Positions 54,175-62,372 of a DNA stretch of 64,000 nt are shown in pieces. The first letter of the stretch is position 1; the number at the start of each line of letters is the position of its first letter. The DNA lies in the NCBI GenBank assembly GCA_037440405.1, contig JBBIUE010000020.1, forward strand, positions 1-64,000. Reading direction: 5' to 3'. A model generated the notes under the pieces. That model had not been told where the DNA came from, made no database searches, and saw only the letters and a program-made list of their open reading frames with translations. A program made the translations under genes and the position numbers. The DNA is from JANMGV01 sp037440405. GTDB taxonomy: Bacteria > Planctomycetota > Planctomycetia > Pirellulales > Pirellulaceae.

Positions 54175-55983
54175 TCATGAGCGCGTTTGTTTCAACGCAA
54201 TAACCGACTCGATGACGGAGTTTGCAATCTTGCCGGAAAGCGTTGGAAGCAAGGCTTCCAGTTTCGGCAAGGCCTCTTGAGGAGGCAGCAAAGCGACGTG
54301 CCGCAGAATCCATGTTCCGTTGTGCGATGGCGAAGTCGACAGTTTCTTGATGGCTTCGATCACCGAGTCGACTAGCGCCGGATGTTCGACCGCGACCATC
54401 GACTCCAGAACCCTGTCCAGATACCAAAAATCCTGCGAATTGGTTTTGGCTTCGATCTTTTTCGCAAACAAATTTTGGAGCGCCGATTGAGCAAGCTTCT
54501 TATCTAGCGTGGCTAGGTTCGTGATGAGGTCATCGAGTTCTAGTTGGATCGACAGTTCAAGCCACTTCTTCGATAAGTTGTCGAAGTTGAAGGAAGCGTG
54601 CCGATGACTGAGGAATCGGTTCGATGGTGAGTTGGACAACGCCGTTGCGATCGCTTCGCCGCGCTGCGCGTCAGGTCCTTTTTTCTTGCCAGATTTTGCA
54701 AATGCGACCAAGTAGGGGCTGAACTCTTTGAACACAGCATCTGGCTTCCAGACTTCGTTCGCAGCATCGAAGATACTCGTCATCTCCGCAGGACCGAAAG
54801 CTGAGTGCGCTTTTCCAAGCGCTTGCTTCATGACTGGCGATCCACTCGCGAGATTGGTTGCCAAGGTATGAAGAATATCGTCTCCGCTTGGAATCCCTTT
54901 GAGCGACCGAATTGGATCGATTTCTTTGAGAATCTCCAAATGCAAGGACTCGACCTGGGCGTCGGCACGACCTTTCAAGCAAGCGAGAAGTTGGATGAAG
55001 CGTTCGATCCGTTTGTCGGATGTTCCTTTGGTCTTGGTCTTGGATTTCGACGTGATCAGATCGTTCAACTGACTCCTCGTGCGATCGAGCAGAGTTGCAA
55101 GGACTGCAGCACTTTGACTGGTCCTTAACGCTTCGCGGGCAAGATCGAGATCTTTGCCGTCGATCTCCTGAATCAGTGCCCGTTCTGCCGATTCGACATT
55201 CATACGCGATAAGGAAATCATCGCTGCGCGACGCACCTCCTTAGCTCTTGCTTTCCGTTGATCCAGCAGGAATGGCAAATCTTCTGGGGAATTTCCCAGA
55301 CACTCGATGGCTGCAACCCGCATTTCTGCGTCGCCTTGGTCAAGCGCTACACGGACATGCACCCTGCTGAGCTCTGGAGCTAATTTGTGCATCAACAGCA
55401 GGCGGCGCGCGTGTCCACGGCCACCATTAGGATTGAATTGAGCTTCCAATTCCGGCACGAGGGCTGGGCCATAGAGCGGCAGAATTTCATCGGCTACAAA
55501 GTCAGCAATCTCCGAATAAGAATCATCCAAGGCCAGTAAGGCAGGTCGGACCAAGCGCAAGTCTTGAAAAAGACCCTGTTGGTGCGCGCTGCGAATGATC
55601 TCGAATCGTCCCGAGCCCTTGTTGGTCAACGCTTCAAGTAGAGGCTTGAGAAGCCTTGCAGAGGTCTGCGTTTTTGAAAGTCCCAAATCGATTGAATCGA
55701 TCGGTTTCCATTCCCCTTCGATTCCCGTTTCCCCTTGGGTATAGAGAATCGAATTGATGAACGTCCCGAGCTCCAACAGCGCCGTCGACGCCGTTGACTC
55801 GGTGCTTTCTACCAACGCCTTGGTCGTTTGTGCTAGTTTGGCAAAGACCGCTGACTTTGCTCCCGCTTGCTCCAATGCTGGAATCAATTTTTTCAAGCGA
55901 AAATCACCCGAGGCAACGGAGCTCCCCGCAATCGCCAAACGGCGTGACTCATCATAGACTTGATTCAGTAACGCGATACTCAT
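54175..55983 (-). CDS. HEAT-like helical repeat protein (possible DUF5691 relative)
   Basis: This 602-residue protein is almost wholly alpha-helical, with repeated paired helices such as MRVAAIECLGNSPEDLP, EVRRAAMISLSRMNVES and DLAREALRTSQSAAVLATLL that look like HEAT repeats. No catalytic motif is visible. It is probably the scaffold of the cluster. In similar clusters I recall a DUF5691 protein at this place, but this is from memory and the sequence similarity is not verified. The ATG at 55983 is used: AGGA stands 8 nt upstream, better placed than for the ATG at 55992. The MoxR gene follows by about 46 bp. Confidence 0.75.
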   Translation of the reverse strand: MSIALLNQVYDESRRLAIAGSSVASGDFRLKKLIPALEQAGAKSAVFAKLAQTTKALVESTESTASTALLELGTFINSILYTQGETGIEGEWKPIDSIDLGLSKTQTSARLLKPLLEALTNKGSGRFEIIRSAHQQGLFQDLRLVRPALLALDDSYSEIADFVADEILPLYGPALVPELEAQFNPNGGRGHARRLLLMHKLAPELSRVHVRVALDQGDAEMRVAAIECLGNSPEDLPFLLDQRKARAKEVRRAAMISLSRMNVESAERALIQEIDGKDLDLAREALRTSQSAAVLATLLDRTRSQLNDLITSKSKTKTKGTSDKRIERFIQLLACLKGRADAQVESLHLEILKEIDPIRSLKGIPSGDDILHTLATNLASGSPVMKQALGKAHSAFGPAEMTSIFDAANEVWKPDAVFKEFSPYLVAFAKSGKKKGPDAQRGEAIATALSNSPSNRFLSHRHASFNFDNLSKKWLELSIQLELDDLITNLATLDKKLAQSALQNLFAKKIEAKTNSQDFWYLDRVLESMVAVEHPALVDSVIEAIKKLSTSPSHNGTWILRHVALLPPQEALPKLEALLPTLSGKIANSVIESVIALKQTRS

Positions 55984-56027
55984 CGATTTCATCCTTTCAG
56001 CGGTCCATTCGCGGATCCTCGGAAAAT

Positions 56028-57470
56028 CTACAGCGTCAGACGGATGACTTCCTTCGATGAGATGATGGCCAATGGCTTCACTTGAAGTCTTCTTGCATCG
56101 AGGTCATGACGGAAACGAACCACAAAAATTTGGTCTTGCAACAATCGCGGCGGTAGGAGTTGCAGCAGGTGACAGCTTCGGGGCTCGTCGCTCATTCCCT
56201 TGTCCGAAAGCACAAGACGATTACCGGATGCGTCTTCGAAGACGAGTTCTTCTGCGACTTTGCCGGCGCGAGCAACATGCAACGCACAGATGGGATGTTT
56301 GTCTGCGAGGGGCACCTTGATATGTCCTTTAATTTCCTTAATCAACGAAGTGTAGTCGCGTTTGGCAAAGCGAGTCGCTTTTTTCAGATCCGCCGCTTCG
56401 ATCGGACGCGATGTCATGCCGTCCCAACGAATCCGAGAATTCCAGTCACCTGGATAACGGTACAGTTCTTTGATCTGAGCAATCTCAAAAAAACTATCCT
56501 CGGTTTTGACATGCTTCAACGAGCGATAGGGACGATAGTTCTGAGTCAGTTGAATGGCACCGGAGGTCAGGTTCATCCAGATACCCGTCTCCACCACTTC
56601 CTGTCGGGCGTCGTCGTCGTGCGAATGAAAGCTGAGCTGAATAAGTTCCACGTCGCATTCGACCAGTCCTGCAGCTTTTAACTCTCTAAGCTGCCACGCA
56701 TGTCCCAGCCATGCTGCGATTGCCGTTTCCGTATCCGGTGCAAGCTCGGAATCCTGCAATCGAGCTTGCAGATAACTTCGACCTTTGCCCACCAGCGAAT
56801 ACAGACGACCGAGTTGATCGAACGCGTCACTAAAGATGGACTCGCGGCTCGCCGCTGACAGATCGTCTCCTTGACCGTCCTTGAACAGCCGCGTGTAACT
56901 GCGCAAGGCCGCTTGCGCACCCGTCAAGTAGAAATCACCTAATTGTTTGGCTTGCTCTTCGATCTCGCGGGCTGTCTTGGCGTTCATGTTTCCAATACCA
57001 AGACGCACAACGTCGTTCAGCAATTTTTCCAGCAGATCGATGCCATTCAACTGTGCCTTGATCTTCTTTGCCAAGGCATTCTTGTTGACTTTTCTAGGTT
57101 GATCGCTGGCCTCTTTCTTTTTCTCTTCGGTCGCTTTTGCCTTTTCTCGTTTTAGGGCTAGTTCTTCGGGGACTTCCGCAGTTGTGAAGCTATAGCCCAT
57201 TGCTTTACAAAACAGAAGACCGACGGTGTGTTTGCATGGAAACTGCCTGCTTGGGCAACTGCATCGATACACCGGCTTTTCGGGAGTGGCGAAATCAGCC
57301 GAGCACAAATATGGCGTCTTGCCACTTCCTTGACAGAATCCAAATAAAAGGGTCCCATCATCGGAAATATGCAATTCCAGAAAGCTCTTCTTCAGGGCGA
57401 GGGCTCGCCCATTCTTAGCGGCATCACTTTTGAGAGCGGCTCTCACCGCAAATCCTTCGTCTACTTCCAT
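56028..57470 (-). CDS. SWIM zinc-finger protein, first gene of five-gene system
   Basis: The 480-residue protein has a SWIM-type zinc-binding motif CSCPSRQFPCKH with ligands Cys70, Cys72, Cys79 and His81, preceded by an N-terminal strand-rich part (FLELHISDDGTLLFGFCQG). A charged Lys/Glu-rich linker (about 105-140) and a helical C-terminal body of about 300 residues follow. SWIM modules bind zinc and mediate protein or DNA contacts. The ATG at 57470 follows a GGAGAAGG ribosome site; a GTG at 57497 is less likely. It is followed by the HEAT-like gene after 44 bp and is probably the first gene of the operon. Confidence 0.88.
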   Translation of the reverse strand: MEVDEGFAVRAALKSDAAKNGRALALKKSFLELHISDDGTLLFGFCQGSGKTPYLCSADFATPEKPVYRCSCPSRQFPCKHTVGLLFCKAMGYSFTTAEVPEELALKREKAKATEEKKKEASDQPRKVNKNALAKKIKAQLNGIDLLEKLLNDVVRLGIGNMNAKTAREIEEQAKQLGDFYLTGAQAALRSYTRLFKDGQGDDLSAASRESIFSDAFDQLGRLYSLVGKGRSYLQARLQDSELAPDTETAIAAWLGHAWQLRELKAAGLVECDVELIQLSFHSHDDDARQEVVETGIWMNLTSGAIQLTQNYRPYRSLKHVKTEDSFFEIAQIKELYRYPGDWNSRIRWDGMTSRPIEAADLKKATRFAKRDYTSLIKEIKGHIKVPLADKHPICALHVARAGKVAEELVFEDASGNRLVLSDKGMSDEPRSCHLLQLLPPRLLQDQIFVVRFRHDLDARRLQVKPLAIISSKEVIRLTL

Positions 57471-57846
57471 TCGACGCCTTCTCCCTATCTTTGACACAAA
57501 GTGCTTCTCTCGATTGTATCGAATGCGAACGGCCCCGTGTGGTTTTAGAACCTATCCCCTCAGCTGAAACTCGCTTGCGCTTTTGGGTTTAGGCATGACG
57601 GCTTTGGGAAAGGCTTTCTGCGGTTCTAACTAACCGTGATTCGAAGGACTTACTCGAGCCTTTCGGGTAGTTGAGTTTTTTTGATTCACGTTGAGAATTG
57701 GCAGCACGCAGCGACAGTCCTTACTAAGTAAAAACTACAGGTTCCATTCTTGCGAGGCTTCCTTTCTTACGCGGCGGGCTGATAGAATCGCGAAACTTCA
57801 GTACAAATGCGTCGGGTATGTGCCCTTCCCATTTACGAGCAGCCAC
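57471..57846. other. Intergenic region between SWIM and polX genes
   Basis: Both genes start away from here, so the 376 bp should hold two promoters. I see no clear hexamer pair or repeat. The polX frame stays open upstream to 57691 but without family sequence. Confidence 0.4.
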
Positions 57847-59595
57847 ATGATGACGAACGATCAGATTGCCGATGTATTCGAGGAAATGGCGGACTTGCTC
57901 GAGCTTTCCGGCGAGAATCCTTTTCGCGTGCGAGCTTATCACTCAGGAGCAAAGGCGATTCGAGGTCTTGGCGAATCCGTCGCATCGATTCTATCAAACC
58001 CGAAGCGTAAATTGACCGACGTGGAGGGCATCGGAGAAACGCTTGCGGAGAAGACGCGAACCCTTGTCGAGACGGGTTCGTTGCCTGCGTTGGAAAAGCT
58101 GAGATCGGAGATTCCGGGAACGTTGATAGAAGTCATGCGTGTTCCAGGTCTCGGTGCCAAGAAGGCGGCCACATTATTTCGAGAACTGGGGGTTACGGAC
58201 CTTCAGACGCTACGAGAAGCTTGCGAAGCAAAGAAGGTGGAGCAACTGAAAGGATTCGGCGTCAAAACACAAACGAAAATTCTCGAAGGCCTAGAAATCG
58301 CGGAACAAGGAGCGCAGCGGCTACTTCTAGATGAGGCTTACAACTTAGTGGAGCGACTAAGGTCCCATCTCGCGACTTGCTCCAAGGTACAACAGCTTGA
58401 ATTTGCCGGAAGCTATCGTCGCGGCAAAGAAACGATCGGCGACATCGACATTTTGGTTGTCAGTTCCGAACCGAATACCGTCATGGATGTGCTAGAAACT
58501 TTTGCAGGACGTTCGGAAACAATCCAACGCGGGGAAGCAAAAATGAGCATTCGGACGGACGGCGCGACACAGGTTGATCTGCGAGTGATTCCAGCCAACT
58601 CCTGGGGAGCAGCCCTGCAGTACTTTACCGGGAGCAAAGAGCACAACGTCAAGGTTCGCTCCATCGCCAAGCGACTCGGCCTGCGCATCAATGAATACGG
58701 CGTTTATCGATCCGATGATGATCAAATCCAGGTAGCTGGAGAAACCGAGGAAAGTGTTTATTCGTCTGTAGGACTTCCTTGGATTCCGCCTGAACTTCGC
58801 GAGAACCATCTCGATCTGGAGCATTGCAAACAAGAGTCGCTACCGCAACTCATTGAACCAACCGACATTCGCGGCGACCTTCATTCGCATACCAATGCCT
58901 CCGACGGAACGGCGACGATGGAAGCCATGGCAGACGCGGCGATCAAACTGGGCTATGAATACATCGCGGTCACCGACCACTCCAAGCGAGTTAGCATGGC
59001 TCGCGGATTAGACTCAGAGAGGCTGATAGCACAATGGAACGCGATCGACGAAATACGCACGCATTACGAGGGGAAGATCGCGATTTTGAAAGGCGTCGAG
59101 TGCGATATCTTGGAGAACGGGGAGATGGATATCGATGATGCAACTCTTTCCAAAGCCGACTGGGTCCTCGCCAGTATTCACTACGGACAGAATCAGAGCC
59201 GAGATCAAATCACCGATCGAATCCTCAACGCGATTCGCAATCCCTTTGTGAATGCGATCGCTCATCCCACTGGACGGCTTCTCGGTCGTCGCAAACCTTA
59301 TGAAGTGGATTTAGAAGCGGTCATTCAAGCCGCAGTGGAATTTGGCAAAGCCCTTGAACTGAATGCAAATCCACACCGCCTTGATCTCAACGACGTCGCT
59401 TTGCAAGTGGCAAAAGCGGCTGGAGTTCCTATCGTGATCAACACGGATGCTCACGATCCGGCCGGATTCGGTCAGATGATCTTTGGAATTCTCCAAGCTC
59501 GCCGCGCTGGACTGGAGCGGCGGCATGTCCTCAACGAGGCACCGTGGGATACGTTTCGAACTTGGTTGACTACTTTCCGGGAAAGTCGTACTTAG
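57847..59595 (+). CDS. polX: PolX-type DNA polymerase with PHP domain
   Basis: The 582-residue protein has an N-terminal helix-hairpin-helix region (NPFRVRAYHSGAKAI and VPGLGAKKAATLFRELG), a polymerase beta-type domain with GSYRRGKETIGDID (Asp199 and Asp201) and third Asp244 in QVDLRVI, and a C-terminal PHP domain. The PHP part has HSHTNASDG after DL, then TDHS, GVECDI and INTDAHDP, which hold the metal-binding His and Asp residues for 3'-5' exonuclease or phosphatase activity. It fills short gaps in base-excision repair. The ATG at 57847 precedes MTNDQIADVFEEMA; upstream codons are unsupported. Its last 26 bp overlap the opposite-strand DUF1571 gene. Confidence 0.95.
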   Translation: MMTNDQIADVFEEMADLLELSGENPFRVRAYHSGAKAIRGLGESVASILSNPKRKLTDVEGIGETLAEKTRTLVETGSLPALEKLRSEIPGTLIEVMRVPGLGAKKAATLFRELGVTDLQTLREACEAKKVEQLKGFGVKTQTKILEGLEIAEQGAQRLLLDEAYNLVERLRSHLATCSKVQQLEFAGSYRRGKETIGDIDILVVSSEPNTVMDVLETFAGRSETIQRGEAKMSIRTDGATQVDLRVIPANSWGAALQYFTGSKEHNVKVRSIAKRLGLRINEYGVYRSDDDQIQVAGETEESVYSSVGLPWIPPELRENHLDLEHCKQESLPQLIEPTDIRGDLHSHTNASDGTATMEAMADAAIKLGYEYIAVTDHSKRVSMARGLDSERLIAQWNAIDEIRTHYEGKIAILKGVECDILENGEMDIDDATLSKADWVLASIHYGQNQSRDQITDRILNAIRNPFVNAIAHPTGRLLGRRKPYEVDLEAVIQAAVEFGKALELNANPHRLDLNDVALQVAKAAGVPIVINTDAHDPAGFGQMIFGILQARRAGLERRHVLNEAPWDTFRTWLTTFRESRT

Positions 59596-60529
59596 GATTG
59601 TTTGGATCGAAATCTTCGTCCGAAAAGCCAGGATTCAACGTCACGTCGATGTAGGTATATTCTTCCTCGAGCGGAGGTTCCTCGCTTCCTTTCGGCCACA
59701 GATAGGAAGCATAGCGAAGCGGTATCTGTCGCTCTTCGTCGATAAATATCTGAGCAACATGGAAGTCCAAACCATCGCGAAGTTCTGGATGCGTGACTTG
59801 AATCAATTGGCAGGAGCGATCTCCCACTCGATGGCCTGCATGCACGACGACTTGGCAGTTTTCGACGAGCCGGTCGCGTTCTCCCTTGTCGATCAATTTG
59901 GTGAGCAAGTTTCCGATGCCGATTTGAGTGACAGGGTATTTGTTCCCCATCATGGCTAAACTGCTCGTTGGCTCAAGGCTGACGCGCATGACGTTCAACA
60001 ATCCACCTTCGTGGGCAACAAGCTTTCCTTGATTCCTACCTTCGGACCAAATCACTTCACGACCAACCACGCTTTTGGGCGCTTCAAAATAGAGGTAGAC
60101 TTCCATGGGGCGAATTCGTTCGCCATCTTCCACTTTGCGATTTCGAACTTTTAACTGAATCGTCACCTCGTCGGTCAACTTTCCGCGAATTCGCTCGCGT
60201 TTCATTAGCGTTGCCGCGTAATCGGTTACCTCGCGGTCGAATCGATCCTTGGCCTCTCTGGCTAACTTCAAGATTGGATCAAGGGGATAAGTCTTCCCTT
60301 GGGGATGTACGTCTGAAGCGTTTTCACCGGTTTGCACCTCTGGTTGCGGCGAGAGGCTTGGCGCATGTTCCGATTGAATAGATGTCAAGCTCACAAGACC
60401 GCTCGCTTTGGTTGGTCCAGAAGGTCGATCCTTCCAGAACAACAACCAAAAGGCCGCTAATCCAAACAAGCAAAGCGAAGCAACGATAGCTAGTCGTGGA
60501 TATTGATGTCGGTTCCGAGGTTCAACCAC
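59570..60529 (-). CDS. DUF1571 protein, membrane-anchored
   Basis: This 319-residue protein has one N-terminal membrane helix (LAIVASLCLFGLAAFWLLFW, about 13-32) and a DUF1571-type body from about residue 85: DYAATLMKRERIRGKL, VYLYFEAPKSVVGREVIW and IPLRYASYLWP. DUF1571 is common in planctomycetes with unknown function; members look like periplasmic LolA-like beta folds. The start is GTG at 60529, because no ATG precedes the membrane helix. The first 40 bp overlap the end of the gene before it, so they are translated together. The acidic C terminus ends DEDFDPNNPKYDF. Confidence 0.83.
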   Translation of the reverse strand: MVEPRNRHQYPRLAIVASLCLFGLAAFWLLFWKDRPSGPTKASGLVSLTSIQSEHAPSLSPQPEVQTGENASDVHPQGKTYPLDPILKLAREAKDRFDREVTDYAATLMKRERIRGKLTDEVTIQLKVRNRKVEDGERIRPMEVYLYFEAPKSVVGREVIWSEGRNQGKLVAHEGGLLNVMRVSLEPTSSLAMMGNKYPVTQIGIGNLLTKLIDKGERDRLVENCQVVVHAGHRVGDRSCQLIQVTHPELRDGLDFHVAQIFIDEERQIPLRYASYLWPKGSEEPPLEEEYTYIDVTLNPGFSDEDFDPNNPKYDFPGK

Positions 60530-61005
60530 TTCTCTACCTCTTCAAAGGTGATCGATCGAGCTAAATGAAATCCGGCAGATGTCAGCGAGAAATCGCGATG
60601 GAGGTGATGGACGACCAAACCGCATTCGCACAATTGGCGAAATCCCTCCAAAAATCGAACCGTGATCTCGGGTTGCAGCGGATCTCGGAAGGCGATGGTA
60701 TGCTCGTCATCGATTTCAACGTAGACCGCAAGCATTCGAGATGGAGCTTCAAATCCAGTGTGCTTCCCCTTGATTTCGATCACTCCACGACCTCTCGCCG
60801 CGTGCAGAATCGCTTTCGCTTCCCCAAGGAGTTCGGGTAATGGGCTGGGAACTCCAGAAATCATTGCCTGCGAAGCGATCTGGGCGAGCGCAACCAGCAC
60901 GGGAGCTCCATTTCCTAGGGCCTCCCAACTGCCCGTAAGATAGCTGTCAACCGGGGTGATTCCGGTGACTTTTCGGATTGGTTTACTGAAGTCTTCATCA
61001 AGCAT
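60490..61005 (-). CDS. Hypothetical protein upstream of DUF1571 gene
   Basis: The 171-residue protein is cytoplasmic by appearance, with alternating helices and strands (DFSKPIRKVTGITPVDSYL, then GVIEIKGKHTGFEAPSRML and VYVEIDDEHTIAFRDPL). I recognise no family. It starts at the ATG at 61005 rather than a TTG at 61011. Its 3' end overlaps the DUF1571 start by 40 nt, a strong sign that both are expressed together. It diverges from lpxB by about 170 bp. Confidence 0.65.
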   Translation of the reverse strand: MLDEDFSKPIRKVTGITPVDSYLTGSWEALGNGAPVLVALAQIASQAMISGVPSPLPELLGEAKAILHAARGRGVIEIKGKHTGFEAPSRMLAVYVEIDDEHTIAFRDPLQPEITVRFLEGFRQLCECGLVVHHLHRDFSLTSAGFHLARSITFEEVEKWLNLGTDINIHD

Positions 61006-61172
61006 GATCAAACTGTAACCTCAAATCACCATAAGCCCAATGTCAAGTTGGTTGGTTACGCCCAGTGCCAGCAAAACTCACCGATTCGTCTTGCCGCCCT
61101 TTGACTCTGTATTCTATAGATCACCTTGTTCAATGGCGATACGGATCGTCGCGATGCTCGATGAGGTACAAA

Positions 61173-62372
61173 ATGGCTCCACGGTTATTCTTTTCAGTCG
61201 GTGAACCCAGCGGGGACCTTCATGCGGCCAATTTGATACGAGAAATTCAATCGCTCTGTCCGCCGACGCAATGCCGCGGTTTCGGCGGAAGCAAAATGGT
61301 TGAAGTTGGCTTTGACAACGATTTTGATCTAACGACCATGGCCGTGGTGGGATTCAGTGAGGTGTTGCCGAAAATTCGCGAGTTCTATCGAATTGCAGAT
61401 CGAGCGTCGGATATCTTTCGCTCTCGATTGGTCGACGCCGTCGTTCTCGTTGATTTTCCAGGCTTCAACTGGCACATCGCCAAACGCGCGAAACGCTTCG
61501 ACATTCCAGTCATCTATTACTGCCCTCCGCAACTTTGGGCCTGGGGAGGTTGGCGCGTGCGCAAGGTGAAGAAGTACGTCGATCAAGTCTTCAGTATTCT
61601 CCCATTCGAACGAGATTGGTATCAACAGCATGGAGTTTCGGTCGAGTACGTCGGCCACCCCTTCTTCGATGAAATTGCTTCGCGGAAACTTGACGAGCGA
61701 TTCATCGAACGAACCAGGAAAGATGAAACCGTCCAAGTGGTGGTCTTGCCTGGGTCTCGAGACCGCGAAATCGAAACGGTTTGGCCGATGCAACTGGAGG
61801 TGATTCGTCGGATTCATCGCCAGCATCCGAAGGTCGAGTTCTTGATCGCGAACTACAAGGGCTCGCACGCGATTCGTTGCCGAGAGGCACTCGGGCATCA
61901 AGACCGAAAGATTCCCATCGACTTCTTCGTTGGAAAAACCAGCGAGCTGATCGAAGCCGCTGACTGCGCGATGATGAAGAGCGGTTCGGTTAGCCTGGAG
62001 ATGATGGCGAGAGGAACGCCAGCGGTTGTCTTGTATCGTATCAGTCCGATTTCCTACGCGATCGTTCGAACCTTGGCGACTTGTTCCAGCATGACGTTGC
62101 CAAACATGTTAGCGGGCCGGACGATCATGCCCGAGTATCTTTCGGTCGGCAATCCAGAAGTGACCATTCAGAAGGTCACGGAGTCGATGCAGCAATTGAT
62201 TACGTCGAAAACGCATCGAGCGTACTACCGAGAGCAGTTGCTTGAATTAGCGGGACAGTACGCCCAGCCGGGAGCAAGTCGCCGCGTCGCTGAGAGCATT
62301 TTGCGCTGCTTCCCCAACGCGATGACTCAATCCCTTACTGCTCCAACAGCAGGCTCGACGATGGCGGCTTGA
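61173..62372 (+). CDS. lpxB: Lipid-A-disaccharide synthase
   Basis: The 399-residue GT19 enzyme joins UDP-diacylglucosamine and lipid X to form the lipid A disaccharide. It starts with RLFFSVGEPSGDLHAANL, followed by VVLVDFPGFNWHIAKRAK and YYCPPQLWAWGGWRVRKV, GHPFFDE, LPGSRDREIE, KSGSVSLEMM and the terminal PNMLAGRTIMPEYL. All family landmarks are present. The ATG at 61173 has GAGG 6 nt upstream; an ATG at 61161 is possible. It implies an outer membrane with a lipid A-like anchor. Its last 38 bp overlap the opposite-strand P-type ATPase gene. Confidence 0.96.
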   Translation: MAPRLFFSVGEPSGDLHAANLIREIQSLCPPTQCRGFGGSKMVEVGFDNDFDLTTMAVVGFSEVLPKIREFYRIADRASDIFRSRLVDAVVLVDFPGFNWHIAKRAKRFDIPVIYYCPPQLWAWGGWRVRKVKKYVDQVFSILPFERDWYQQHGVSVEYVGHPFFDEIASRKLDERFIERTRKDETVQVVVLPGSRDREIETVWPMQLEVIRRIHRQHPKVEFLIANYKGSHAIRCREALGHQDRKIPIDFFVGKTSELIEAADCAMMKSGSVSLEMMARGTPAVVLYRISPISYAIVRTLATCSSMTLPNMLAGRTIMPEYLSVGNPEVTIQKVTESMQQLITSKTHRAYYREQLLELAGQYAQPGASRRVAESILRCFPNAMTQSLTAPTAGSTMAA

